Shown one piece after another: positions 10,228 to 19,738 of a stretch of 31,649 nt of DNA. Origin of the DNA: Chara braunii (lineage: Eukaryota > Streptophyta > Charophyceae > Charales > Characeae); the NCBI GenBank assembly GCA_003427395.1, contig BFEA01000069.1:162952-194600 (forward strand), given 5' to 3'. The notes beneath the pieces were generated by a model. It made no database searches. It worked only from the letters and a program-made list of their open reading frames with translations, and was not told the origin of the DNA. Position 1 is the first letter of the stretch. Each line of letters opens with the position of its first letter. The translations under genes and the position numbers were made by a program.

Positions 10228-10380
10228 GCGGTGTGGCGATGCACTAAGTCAAGGATGAGTTGTAGAATAGTGTATGCAAATGGATGGCTGATATTGAGTT
10301 TTTTGAAAACGTGTCGGCCACAAATAACGAAAACAAAAAAAAGAAAATCAATTGGTCTTTGAGGAGAAAGAGGGAGAAAG

Positions 10381-10443
10381 GAGAAAAGGGGAAAAGAGAA
10401 AGGAAGGAGAAAGGAGAGGAGAGAGAGAGAGAAGGGAAGGAGG

Positions 10444-10483
<40 letters not shown>

Positions 10484-10499
10484 AAGGGAAAAGGTGAAG

Positions 10500-10536
<37 letters not shown>

Positions 10537-10589
10537 GGGGAAGAAAGGGAGGAGAAATGGAAATAGAAGGAGAGAGAAGGGAAGGAGGA

Positions 10590-10638
<49 letters not shown>

Positions 10639-10654
10639 AAGGGAAATGGTGAAG

Positions 10655-10701
<47 letters not shown>

Positions 10702-10775
10702 GGGGAAGAAAGGGAGGAGAAATGGAAAATGAAGGGGAAGAAGGAAGGAGGGAGAGAGAGAGAGAGAGAGTGGGG
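10381..10775 (+). repeat. GA-rich tract with higher-order repeat
   Basis: This is almost pure purine. (GA)n runs alternate with GGAGAAAGGGAAA and GGGAAAAGGGGAAGAAAGGG blocks in a higher-order unit of about 146 bases: two full units and a partial third. It generates long spurious Arg/Glu-rich and Ser/Leu-rich open frames, which I reject as genes. Such homopurine mirror tracts can form triplex DNA. Confidence 0.9.
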
Positions 10776-12530
10776 GGGGGAGGAATGTCCACGATTAGCG
10801 TTTGTTTATCCTTCCTTTGTAGGCCACGAGCGGGATGGCGGGCACAGGTTAGACAAAATTTTAAGGGCATAGTCATACTGCGGTCGGACTTTCTTGGACG
10901 TGTATGTGACCGCTTTTCCGATCCAGCCTGGATGCACCTGACCGCAATTACGTCCGGAGAGAAGTAGAAAAAGTCGTAGTGTGAGTATACATGGCCCTAA
11001 TAATGCACGCTGAGTAAGAAGTGCCGCGCTAGAGGTCAGCCCGAATCTACAGTTTCTCTTGATGTCAAATAGGGGGTGTCAGTGGTAGGTTAGCTTTGTT
11101 CTGGTTGGTTTTTTTTTTTTTTTTTTCCCATTCTGTAACGGAGGAAGTGAGACATCGAAAAAAAAAAGAAAAAAAGTTAGTTGCACATCGGTTTTTTTTG
11201 GTTTTTATTTCTCCATCGTGAGGTGCGATTTTTCGTCTTTTCGTCGTGACATTCGGCTTTCTTGTACTCTGAGGGATAAGAAGAAGAGATCAATGGTCAC
11301 GTATAAGGGAGAAGAAGAAGAGGGAGGGTGTCGAAAGTTGTGCATGCGTGCAATACTGTTTTGTCGGACTTTTTTTTTTCTGTGGGACTTGTGATCCTTT
11401 TTTTTTTCTTTGGGACTTTGCCTAGCAAATAGTGAAACAAAGACGAGACCTATTTAGTAACACACCTACCTTTTTTTTTTGGTTTCTAGGCAGTCAGACT
11501 TTTCTCGTGTCGAGAGTGATTGCATGGGTTGGGAATTTCTATTGACGTCAGTGAAGTGTCTATGGGGAAAGGTTCAGGTGTGACGTGGTCCCTTTTTTTT
11601 GCGGGTTTGTTTTTTTTGCGGGTTTCTTTTGACAATCAACGGAAGGTGTGACGTGGTCCCTTTTTTTTGCGGGTTTCTTTTGACAATTACGTCTCGGTAC
11701 AGAAGCGGCTACGTATGTCATTTGGATACGGCTTGACGTGTGAGCGTGGTGGGTACATTTGTTGGAGTCAACAGAAGCGTTATGGTGTGTAGGAGGGTCA
11801 AGTGTGCGGTAGTTTCTCGTAGTGCTAACTTGTGTTGATGTTCCTGTAAAAGGTGAGGAGTGAGTCGCCGATTTGTGTTGACGTTCTTGAAAAGGTGAGG
11901 CGTGATTCTCTGTACGAGAGGGCACGTCTGGTTAGATAGTCGCAGGGTATTTTTTTTCTTTTAGATTTTTGTTTAGTTTTTTCTACGGACGTCATCAGAA
12001 GGTGTCTTCTCATTTTACTTTTTTTTTTTTTTTTTTTTTTTTTCTCCTGAAGCGTTGACGGTTGTCTTGTAGTGCCGTGTGTAGTTCGTGGTGTCTGAGG
12101 TAATTTCGATGTTTTAGCTGGCGGGTTGAGTGGAGGACTGCGCTTCATATTGGGCGGTGTGGGCCAGCGTGTGAGCTTTGTAGTTTCTGTTGTCGACATA
12201 GCAAATAAAGCGCGTTTGTGTACAGTGTACGAAAGAGCTGACGTGTCGCGTTTCATGCGTGGTAATGTGGTACGTTGAATGTGGGACCTACGTTTCACGT
12301 AAAATGATAGCTGAAGGGGTATGCGTTATTTTTATCTTTTTTTTTTCTCTACGCTTATTTGTCTGTGCGCGTTTGCGAGCATGAGTACATGCTGGGAACT
12401 TCATCGCAATATCACTATTTGCGCGTGAAGAGCAATCGGCCATTGCTCGTCTTCTTTCTTCTACGCTTATGTGTCTGTGTGTGCAGTATGTCTTAGTTTG
12501 TGTGTTTCTGTGTTGATGTCACTGTATAGC
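10776..12530. other. gene-free stretch with T-runs and short tandem repeats
   Basis: No gene is recognised. A segment of TGACGTGGTCCC-T8-GCGGGTTT type occurs twice (from 11581 and from 11649), each followed by TTTTGACAAT. Long T runs occur at 11109-11126 and near 12020-12043. TGACGT hexamers recur on this strand. Confidence 0.5.
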
Positions 12531-12539
12531 AAAAGATGA

Positions 12540-12870
12540 CGTGCGCCGTTTGATTGTGGGATTGATTGTGGCCGTCTTACGTAAAATGATTGATTGCGGT
12601 AAAATGATTGATTGCCGTAGAAGTACAGCAAAAGCTGACGTGCGCCGGTAGATTGTGGGATTGATTGTGGCCGTCTTACGTAAAATGATTGATTGTCGTA
12701 AAATGATTGATTGCCGTAAAATGATTGATTGTCGTAGAATGAATGGAGTGATAAAATGATTGATTGTCGTAGAGTGAATGGAGTGATTGATTGTCGTAGA
12801 ATGAATGGAGTGATTGATTGTCGTAGAATGAATGGAATGATTGATTGTCGTAAAATGAATGATTGTCGTG
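12540..12870. repeat. ATGATTGATTGTCGTA minisatellite
   Basis: Many tandem copies of a 16-30 base unit (AATGATTGATTGTCGTAGA, with or without GAATGGAGTG) are present. They are preceded by two longer units that begin GCTGACGTGCGCCG-like and contain GTGGGATTGATTGTGG. On the minus strand it reads as spurious NQSFYD-type peptide repeats. Confidence 0.85.
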
Positions 12871-13064
12871 GTTCGTTTTGGTTGAACCTTGTCGAGTCGT
12901 CGTACCACTGCTTGTTTGAATAGAAAGTCGGGGCGATTTGCCATACCTGGTCAATGTTTCGCAGAGTGTGAAGTAGAGCGATATTTACCGGGCGGTCTGT
13001 TCCAGTGAGGATAGGGGTGTTGTTGATGACGTCATATGTATATACATCGGGGAATGTGACACGT

Positions 13065-13520
13065 TGCATGCAGCATGCAACATGCAACGTGCGACATGCA
13101 GCTCTCCAGCGGGGTTGGAACGCACAGTGAGTGCATGTGTTGTGCATGGAATATGCACATGCATGGCTCCTGTTCACTCCCGTGGCGTTTGAACACAAGG
13201 AGTGGGGATACGTGATGCGCTGCGTGTGCTGTGTATGGAACATGCAGCACCCCCGTGGGGTTCTGACACAACGAGAGCTGTGTTGCAGTGTTCGACGGAT
13301 TTGTTGATGTCAACTCGACGAGCTGATGTAAGAGATGACGAGCTGATGTAAGAGTTGTTTTAGGGGTGGGGTTTGGTTTGGTTTGGTTTGTGGACGTCAG
13401 TGTGGGTTTAATACATTAAGAGTGGGGAACTACGTGATGCGCAGCATGCATGTGCTGTGCATGGAACATGCAGCACTCCGGTGGGGTCGGAACGCAAAGC
13501 GAGAGCTGAATTGCAGTGAG
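13065..13520. repeat. degenerate about 220-bp repeats rich in GCATGCA/CATGCA
   Basis: The segment GTGGGGATACGTGATGCGC...GGAACATGCAGCAC (13197-13290) recurs at about 13427-13520. Partial copies lie at 13065-13170. Between them a 16-base CGAGCTGATGTAAGAG unit is doubled (about 13318-13353). No gene is recognised. Confidence 0.65.
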
Positions 13521-13556
13521 TGACGAAATTGTGTTGACGTGAACTTGACGAGCCGG

Positions 13557-13640
13557 TGTAATAGTGACGTAAGGATCTTCGAGGCGTGATGTAGTTTGTG
13601 TAATAGTGACGTAAGGATCTTCGAGGCGTGATGTAGTTTG
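13557..13640. repeat. exact 42-bp tandem duplication
   Basis: Two identical 42-base units begin TGTAATAGTGACGTAAGG and end GTAGTTTG. The lack of divergence indicates a recent duplication. Confidence 0.9.
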
Positions 13641-13653
13641 TGGATGTCATTGG

Positions 13654-13862
13654 GCTATCGGGCCTTCGGTTGTGGAACGACGTTGGATGTGCACGTACAT
13701 GATAGGTGCAATAGTTTTTGTTGGGGGTAGAAATGTTACTGCACAGTGCACAATGATTGCACGCCGGGTATCGGGCCGTCGGTTGTGGAATGACGTTTCA
13801 TGCACACGTACGTTATTACGCTTGCTGTGGGTAAAACTAAAAGTATATACAGTGATTGCACG
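13654..13862. repeat. diverged about 115-bp tandem duplication
   Basis: Two units share GCTATCGGGCC..CGGTTGTGGAA.GACGTT, a CACGTAC motif, and an end at AGTGATTGCACG / ATGATTGCACG. They are clearly homologous but diverged. No coding signal is seen. Confidence 0.7.
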
Positions 13863-14940
13863 GGTTTGACCAACCTGAGGAATGTCGCCGCTGAGAGAAG
13901 GTGAAAGTGTACCTACGTCTCATAAGATGTTTTTCTCGAATGCGTATTTTAGTTGATGTAACTAATTGGATGCACGATGTGCATGCAGGACGTCGGAAAG
14001 GGGTCAGGTTCGAGGGATTATGTGCATGAGTTTGTCCACTAACTGTTAAACTGTGTGGTGACAGTGGTGCTGGTTTGAAATGCCTTCTGTCACACGTTGT
14101 GTGTGTCCACCACGTCTTGCTCACGCTGTTTCCCGTGTGTCTACACAGGTTTTCAATCACCTCAACTGTGAACGAGGTGCGAGCACATGACATTTGTTGT
14201 TTGTGTGCTATATGCTGTGCTATGTGTGGTGATAGTGATGGTGGTAGGAGATGCTTCTGCTCGTCCCCCACGTCTTACACACGCTGTTTCCACTTTCCCG
14301 TGTCTACACTGCGGTGTATCTTTCTCGTGCTGTTTCCCATGTCTACACCTCGTTGACTCACGGGGTGCAGACACCGGAGGCATCCTACCACAAGCCCGCC
14401 ACTAGTATTGGTGTAGACCCTCAGGGCCACAGGAGAGAGATGATTGCACACACATGGATAAACAAAGAAGAACTTCAAGTTGCCTTGAGCATTACTATCA
14501 CGGTGCACAACATCTCCTCAGGGCCACAGGCCCACAGGCCCACAGGAGATCGTTTCTGTGGTAGCAACTCGAAGGCCCGATGGTTCCCCGCTTGGTGCAG
14601 ACACCGGAGGGCCGGAGGCATCTTCTACCAGAAGTCCACCTGGGGACCACCACCACTATTGGTGTAGACGAAGCCCATGGCCCCACAGGAGAGGCCTTCT
14701 GCCGTAGGAAGTGAGACTTCTGAAAGTCCCCACGGACCAATGGTGCGGAGTTTCAGTCGAGTTGGACGTGGAAATGTTTTCGTCAACATTTCGATGTCAG
14801 CCATAATTATTAATTATGGACGTAGAAGACGTTCGACTTGATGGAAGTCGTTCAGATCTTTTCGACGTTTGCGTGTTGACGCTGGTAAAGGCATTAGAGA
14901 TGATCAGACCCAATTCTAAAGAGGGAGTTTTTTTTTTTTT
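13863..14940. repeat. gene-free stretch with paired GGTGCAGACACCGGAGG segments
   Basis: GGTGCAGACACCGGAGG (from 14364 and 14596), a CTACCA..AAG.CC block and CACTATTGGTGTAGAC (or its close relative) recur about 230-240 bases apart. Between them CAGGGCCACAGG/CCCACAGG units are repeated. Short open frames occur on both strands but none is recognisable. Confidence 0.5.
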
Positions 14941-14958
14941 GTTGGGGGGGGAAGAGGG

Positions 14959-14959
14959 N
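14959..14959. other. single ambiguous base (N)
   Basis: One N lies in a G-rich stretch after a T run. This is an assembly uncertainty. Confidence 0.95.
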
Positions 14960-15231
14960 GTCTAGAGGAAAGGGTTTTATGTTCTGGGTTTTTGGCAAAG
15001 CTTCATTAAACTTGAAAGAGCATAAGCGCGTGCATCCTCACAAATGACCTGGAAAGTTTGGGGGCCAATTTGTCACCCGAATAGAATGCCTGCATTGGTC
15101 GTTGCTGCATTTGGCCAGACTGTCAGTCCAAACGCAGTGGTCTTACTGTGGTAATGATCGGTTCTTTGTTTGTTAGGGAGAAGACGTTGCAACTTATTGG
15201 GGCCAGTACGCAGCCTATGACCTACGACCGG

Positions 15232-15297
15232 AAGTTGAACCGTCAGAACCGGAGGCCTGCATGCCCACGCAGGCCTCCGGTTCCGACGGTTCAACTT
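15232..15297. repeat. strong hairpin, 29-bp arms with one mismatch
   Basis: The arms at 15232-15260 and 15269-15297 are reverse complements except for one base. They carry the GGAGGCCTGC core next to an 8-base loop. It could be a foldback element end, a small-RNA precursor, or a recently inverted duplication. Nothing around it decides between these. Confidence 0.8.
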
Positions 15298-15318
15298 GAA
15301 GTCCGGCCTGGAACCTAC

Positions 15319-15357
15319 TACCAAGGGAATGCTCTACCACCTGAGCTACGTGGGCTC
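15319..15357 (-). tRNA. tRNA-Thr(GGU)-like 5' half, incomplete
   Basis: Read on the minus strand it has a GCCCACG acceptor strand, then TAGCTCAGGTGGTAGAGC as a perfect D arm, then CATTCCCTTGGTA with a GGT anticodon in a proper loop. The sequence then departs from a tRNA: the 3' anticodon strand, T arm and matching CGTGGGC acceptor are missing. It is a 5' fragment, possibly of organellar or bacterial type, not a working gene. Confidence 0.5.
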
Positions 15358-15367
15358 ACGGGGAAAT

Positions 15368-15430
15368 TGGAGATGATCGGACTCGAACCGATAACTTCAT
15401 ACTTGCAAAAAATTCATTCCACCACTTGAT
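15368..15430 (-). tRNA. tRNA-like 3' half, incomplete
   Basis: On the minus strand ATCGGTTCGAGTCCGAT forms a perfect 5-bp T stem with the canonical TTCGAGT loop, followed by a CATCTCCA acceptor end. A possible anticodon loop with TTTGCAA precedes it, but the stem is poorly paired. No matching GGAGATG 5' half is found. It lies 10 bases upstream of the Thr-like fragment on the same strand, as in a tRNA cluster. Confidence 0.45.
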
Positions 15431-15470
15431 GAAGTGGATGGGCCAATATGCAGCTCAGGCTGCCTGCGGT

Positions 15471-15602
15471 GGCCCCAGTACTAAGATGGCAATGCCCAAT
15501 TTGAAATGGCAATGCCCCTAGTAAAAGCCAAAATGGGGTGACTATTGGGGTGGCATTTGGTCAGTATAGCTATGATAGGGGCATTGCCATCTTACAGGGG
15601 CC
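15471..15602. mobile_element. MITE-like element with about 25-bp inverted ends
   Basis: The left end GGCCCCAGTACTAAGATGGC and the right end are inverted repeats differing by a 2-base indel and a substitution. The motif ATGGCAATGCCC occurs twice inside. A related direct segment (GGGTGGC.T.TGGTCA.TATA.CTAT) lies inside at about 15549 and again at 15659. No target duplication is clear. Confidence 0.55.
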
Positions 15603-15667
15603 GAGACGCAGCTTAGCCTGCTAAGCTGCATAGTCACACCATTCCATAATTTCCATTCGGGTGGCGT

Positions 15668-15919
15668 GTGGTCATTATAACTATACTACATTCGGCGAAC
15701 TTGGTTCAAATGCCGTGCCAAATTGCCAATGACTGGGCGTTTGTTTTCATCGACGATTTTTCGTCGTATTATGAGAACTCTCACTGCAAGTCTGCAACAA
15801 TGGGCCTCGCTGCGCTTATCTCCACATGCACACAAGACAAGAAAGATGGCAATGTATCTTTCCATGTTCTAGCGGTGGATTCAGTCTCAGTTTGCACATT
15901 TGGAGACAATGGAGAGTAG
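15668..15919 (+). other. open frame of 83 codons, not recognised
   Basis: Its end, HVLAVDSVSVCTFGDNGE, vaguely resembles an RCC1-type repeat, but only over about 18 residues, and a stop follows at once. The segment encoding it is the one duplicated downstream of the LEA gene. I do not call it a gene. Confidence 0.15.
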
Positions 15920-16067
15920 TGCAGCGAGGCGCAATATCTGCACCACTTGTATTTTACGAATGTATGAAGTTACTATGAACCTTCACTGCAATATCACCAT
16001 CTGCTCTACGTGTTATCTCATGGATGACGGTAGCTGCAATCGCCATGAGCAGCTGTCCAGAGGAGGG

Positions 16068-16247
16068 AGATATGCTTGGACTTCAGTCATGCAGGAGATG
16101 CATACGCTTGGACTTCAGTCATGAATTATAGCGGAGGTTTATCATCATCATCATCATTATGATATACCTGGAAAACTCTTGAGAGTAGCCTGAGGAAGGA
16201 GATGCATACGCTTGGACTTCAGTCATGAAATATAGCGGAGGTTTATC
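16068..16247. repeat. three copies of a GCTTGGACTTCAGTCATG unit
   Basis: The longer form (GGAGATGCATACGCTTGGAC...TATAGCGGAGGTTTATC) occurs from about 16095 and again from about 16198. A shorter first copy starts near 16068. A CAT microsatellite (ATC)n lies between the long copies. Confidence 0.8.
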
Positions 16248-16407
16248 TTGTGCAAAAGAGCGAGGTCTATGGTGGAAGGGAGGAAGAAGAGGAGAGTGGT
16301 AGATAGCGGTCCTAGTGAGAACCTTGTTCAGGTTTGTTGGTGTTCCACGCCTGAACCTGGGCAGTCTGGACACTGGAGGAAAGGGGGGAAATCCCCGAAG
16401 GCCCACA

Positions 16408-16849
16408 GCCGTCTGGTGCGTGGAATAGTCAGTCATGTATTATTATGGGTTAATTGCAAAAATATTGCTTTTTCGAATTTTGGCAGCAAAATGTTGTCCT
16501 ATGAAGTTTCCTTTGCAAAGAAGTTTCGCTGCAACTTTACCGGGAACCTGTAGTTTGCCAGCAAAAATGATGCGTTTCGCCAAGTTTGACAGCAAAGGGA
16601 CCCGTAGGCCTCTGGCTTCAGGTACTCAGGCACTCAGTGTTCGGGCCTCAGGTACTAAGGCGCAGCAAACTATGGGTTCCCGGTAAAGTCGCAACGAAAC
16701 CTCTATTTTTGCAAAGGAAACTTCGAATGAACAACATTTTTGCTGCCAAACTTGGAAAAAGCAATATTTTTGCAATTAACACTATTATTATTATTGTCAA
16801 AATGGCAATGCCGTCTGGTGCGTGCAGTAGTCAATCGTGTATTATTATT
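16408..16849. mobile_element. inverted-repeat element flanked by about 38-bp direct repeats
   Basis: Arms of about 110-120 bases (16446-16558 and about 16661-16781) are inverted repeats. They share GTTAATTGCAAAAATATTGC, a TTTGGCAGCAAAA.TGTTG block and CGACTTTACCGGGAACC-like parts, around a spacer of about 100 bases. Outside the arms the segment CCGTCTGGTGCGTG..TAGTCA..TGTATTATTAT occurs as a direct repeat (16408-16445 and 16811-16849). It is a foldback-type structure without coding capacity. Confidence 0.65.
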
Positions 16850-16851
16850 GT

Positions 16852-17111
16852 ATGTCATTATAAGATGTGTTAAGATTTCATTCAGTTTATACTTTTTTGG
16901 GTATTAATAAGATGTAAATGTATTTTATTCAATAACAAGGCTTAGTAAATAAAATAATATAATGATTACGGTTATTTCTCATGTATGTCATTATCAGATG
17001 TGTTAAGATTTTATTAAGTTTATACTTTTTTGGGTATTAATAAGATGTAAATGTATTTTATTCAATAACAAGAAAAGTAAATAAAATAATATAATGATTA
17101 CGGTTATTTCC
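16852..17111. repeat. 133-bp AT-rich tandem duplication
   Basis: Two nearly identical units of 133-base period begin ATGTCATTAT.AGATGTGTTA and end ATAATGATTACGGTTATTTC. The high identity indicates a recent duplication. No gene is present. Confidence 0.85.
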
Positions 17112-17210
17112 CATGGTTCATTGGTACGAGCAAAAGCAGTTTGAAAACTACAATGAAATTCGAAAACAAATACTGATATCTTCGGAGTGCCTAGTAGTTC
17201 AGTTATGCCC

Positions 17211-17308
17211 GTGTGTTGTATTCGAATACAACACACCCTATGGGTTAAACGTACCCTATGTGATGTATTCTTTTCCAACGCACATGCGTTATGTTCGGGG
17301 GAAGAAGG
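17211..17308. mobile_element. MITE fragment (GTCTTCCCC family) with 26-bp perfect palindrome
   Basis: The right end CGTTATGTTCGGGGGAAGAAGG matches the right end of the element at 26641-26750 and is followed by TA (17309-17310). At 17211-17236 a perfect 26-base palindrome centred on TTCGAA contains the family's GAATACAAC end motif on both strands, as if two left ends were joined. The true left border is not resolved. Confidence 0.5.
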
Positions 17309-17336
17309 TAAGAATATGGTTTGTGTTCTTGAGTGT

Positions 17337-17418
17337 ATATCGTCAAATAGAGCTGCCCGGTAAACCGTAGGCAGAGAGGGAGAAGGAGAAGAGGACAACA
17401 AACGAGGGGCTGTGACAA
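17337..17418 (+). repeat. CGTTTGTTGTCCTC dispersed repeat (partial)
   Basis: It contains TATCGTCAAATAGAGCTGCC, then AACCGTAGGCAGAGAGG, then GAGGACAACAAACGAGGGGC in the same order as at 28199-28285 and 31182-31270. It is bordered by ATATAT. Confidence 0.7.
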
Positions 17419-17552
17419 ATATATATGTATATTTATTATTTTTATTTTATAAATTTAAAGGCAAATGGAGACAAAATCAAATTCCTCCCTCCTTTGACTT
17501 TACATGGGGTCAGCTGGCTGCCATATACACAAAATCGAACAACCCTCACATA

Positions 17553-17932
17553 TTCTCTTGTATCTCTGTTGATACTTTTTAATTTAGATTGCTTCCACCT
17601 GGAGGGGGTAGGGCTGGGACGCGCTCTGCCGCAGTGCATCACAGAGGCGACGCTGGAGGGGTCGGAGTAGGTAAGCAAGGTTACCTGTCCTACCCCTCCG
17701 TGGCCAAGAAAAGTTAATTTAGTATCATGTCGCCCAATTTCCCGACTTCTCTTGTATCTCTGTTGATGCTTTTTCAATTTACATTGTTCCCCCTTAGAGG
17801 GGGGAGGGCTGCGCCGCGCTCTGCAGCAGTGCAATACAGAGGCGACGCTGGAGGGGTCGAGTAAGCAAGCCTACCCGTCCGACTCCTCCGTGGCCCAGAA
17901 AAATTAATTTCATATCATGTGGCCCGATGGAC
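17553..17932. repeat. about 195-bp tandem duplication with internal hairpin
   Basis: Both units run from TCTCTTGTATCTCTGTTGAT through GCGACGCTGGAGGGGTCG to a CTCCGTGGCC..GAAAA.TTAATTT ending. In the first unit the segment between GGAGGGGT and ACCCCTCC forms an imperfect stem of about 19 pairs. In the second unit the pairing is only partly kept. Confidence 0.75.
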
Positions 17933-18209
17933 CACGGATCAGATATTAAACTGATCAGAACAGATACAGTGCATTTTATGAATTTTTATCTATTCTTAGC
18001 CAAACGGCCGAGAAAGGTATAGAGATATATTTTTAGAAATGCCAGTGTAAATATGCCATCAAGGGAGTTGTTGGGGGACGACGGGGTCTGTCGAGAAGAT
18101 CTCGTTATTTTTTAATGTTTTTTTTTTTTTGTATCGGTTTGTTTGTTTGGTTTGGTTTTGCAAATTGTTGAAAAGGAATGTTCTTTTATTAGCCAGGGCC
18201 CAGGACAAC

Positions 18210-18279
18210 GTGCTGGCACTCTTCAGAAAATGAAATTGAGAGAAAAGGTGCTGGCACTCCTCAGAAAATGAAATTGAGA
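18210..18279. repeat. 33-bp tandem repeat
   Basis: GTGCTGGCACTCTTCAGAAA and the following GAAATTGAGAG occur twice, separated by about five bases, with one substitution. An A run follows. Confidence 0.85.
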
Positions 18280-19159
18280 GATATCTGGAAAAAAAAAAAA
18301 AAAAAAAAAAAAGAGAGAGAAATTCAGGTAAAACTTTTGTCAGTACTTTGATGTATTTGTGGTCAGATACAGTGAACCGTTTAGTTAACAAACGGCGTAG
18401 GCACTGGGCAGTGTCGTATTACAACACATCATGGCTGTACCAACCAATACTCGACACTAGCAGGTAAAATGGCAAAATTTCAATTTTTTGTGACATTTCA
18501 GGGTCACATGCCTGCTATCTTTTGCGGATTCGTGTACTATGTAGGTAGGCACGTGTAAGCGACTCAGCGGCCTGGGGAGTCGCGGGCATACATATTTTGC
18601 AAGCAAGCACGTCTCGAAAAGTCCGCAAAATATTTTGTTTGTTTGTTTTTTTCCGACATTCATGTGCGTCGCACCGTGCGATTGCACCCAATGTATCACC
18701 CGCCGTCATGACCACGGGGCCGCTGAGCGCATGCGGTCGGGACATGCACACCAGGGCCGGCTGCGTGCAGTCGCGTACAGCTGCAAACGCCTGTTTTTTT
18801 TTTTTAATTAGAAAATTAGGCAAAATAAAAAATAAAAAAAGTGGAGTTGTAGGGTTTGAAAATCCCTAAATCCTCCTTTTTGGGGGGGGGATTTTGACGT
18901 TTTTCATATTTTTCTCCCAGGTGGCCCCCCCGTGCTACAACCAGGGATGGGCCCACCAAGAAATGGAAAAGAAATCCTAAAAATCCCAAAAAATCCCAAA
19001 AAAGTTAATTGTTTGAGTTGTTTTCCTTTCCAACAACTGTTTTTAGAAAGTAATCCAAAAATGAATTTGACCCAAGGTTTTTGGATACTGATGTCCAAAT
19101 ATCTTTCCACTCTTTCATAAATTTATAACCATTTTTTTCGTTCTCATCTTTTTCATTTT
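18280..19159. other. no recognisable gene
   Basis: This stretch contains A runs (18290-18312), T runs, a G run (18884-18892) and short CCCAAAAAATCCC-like repeats near 18975-19005. Open frames of up to 102 codons on both strands show no known domain. Confidence 0.4.
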
Positions 19160-19260
19160 CAACCACAAAGTACACAGCCCCAGCCTTGCAGTCCGAAACT
19201 TGTCCGCACAAGAAAATGAGGCCGAAACGTCAAACGTTGGGCGCCGTTTATAAATTTGAT
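19160..19260 (-). repeat. dispersed repeat, inverted copy of 21866-21970
   Basis: The reverse complement shares CGCCCAACGTTTG.CGTTTCG, TTTTCTTGTG, AGTTTCGG.CTGCAAGGCTGG and GTGTACT with 21866-21970, roughly three quarters identical. No frame is clearly the conserved one, so a non-coding repeat is likelier than an exon. Confidence 0.55.
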
Positions 19261-19402
19261 CAGCGGTGGCGTTTTCGTTTTGTGCCTCCGGAATTTGAGG
19301 TGCCAGGCCTGCGGGCAGTGCGCTTCAGGTGAGTAAGGCCCATACTGGACTTAGGTTTTCTACATGTGCTGGTAAGTAGGCGCATGTTTATGGGGGGGGG
19401 GG

Positions 19403-19694
19403 NNNNNNNNNNNNNNNNNNNNNNNNNNNNNNNNNNNNNNNNNNNNNNNNNNNNNNNNNNNNNNNNNNNNNNNNNNNNNNNNNNNNNNNNNNNNNNNNNN
19501 NNNNNNNNNNNNNNNNNNNNNNNNNNNNNNNNNNNNNNNNNNNNNNNNNNNNNNNNNNNNNNNNNNNNNNNNNNNNNNNNNNNNNNNNNNNNNNNNNNNN
19601 NNNNNNNNNNNNNNNNNNNNNNNNNNNNNNNNNNNNNNNNNNNNNNNNNNNNNNNNNNNNNNNNNNNNNNNNNNNNNNNNNNNNNNNNNNNNNN
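19403..19694. other. assembly gap, 292 N
   Basis: The gap is flanked by an 11-G run on the left and a 20-A run on the right. The assembly therefore broke between two homopolymers. Open frames spanning it are meaningless. Confidence 0.99.
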
Positions 19695-19738
19695 AAAAAA
19701 AAAAAAAAAAAAAACTCCAAAAAATCCGCAAAAAAAAA

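Noticed and set aside
10244-10876. Long open frames on both strands (up to 210 codons)
   Set aside because: They are produced by the (GA)n/(CT)n tract, read as Arg/Glu or Ser/Leu repeats.
12467-13243. 258-codon minus-strand frame with NQSFYD repeats
   Set aside because: It is a translation of the ATGATTGATTGTCG minisatellite with no other protein-like part.
15319-15430. Permuted tRNA gene (3' half before 5' half)
   Set aside because: The acceptor strands GCCCACG and CATCTCC do not pair, so the halves come from different tRNAs.
15668-15919. RCC1-like fragment
   Set aside because: The resemblance covers only about 18 residues and a stop follows immediately.
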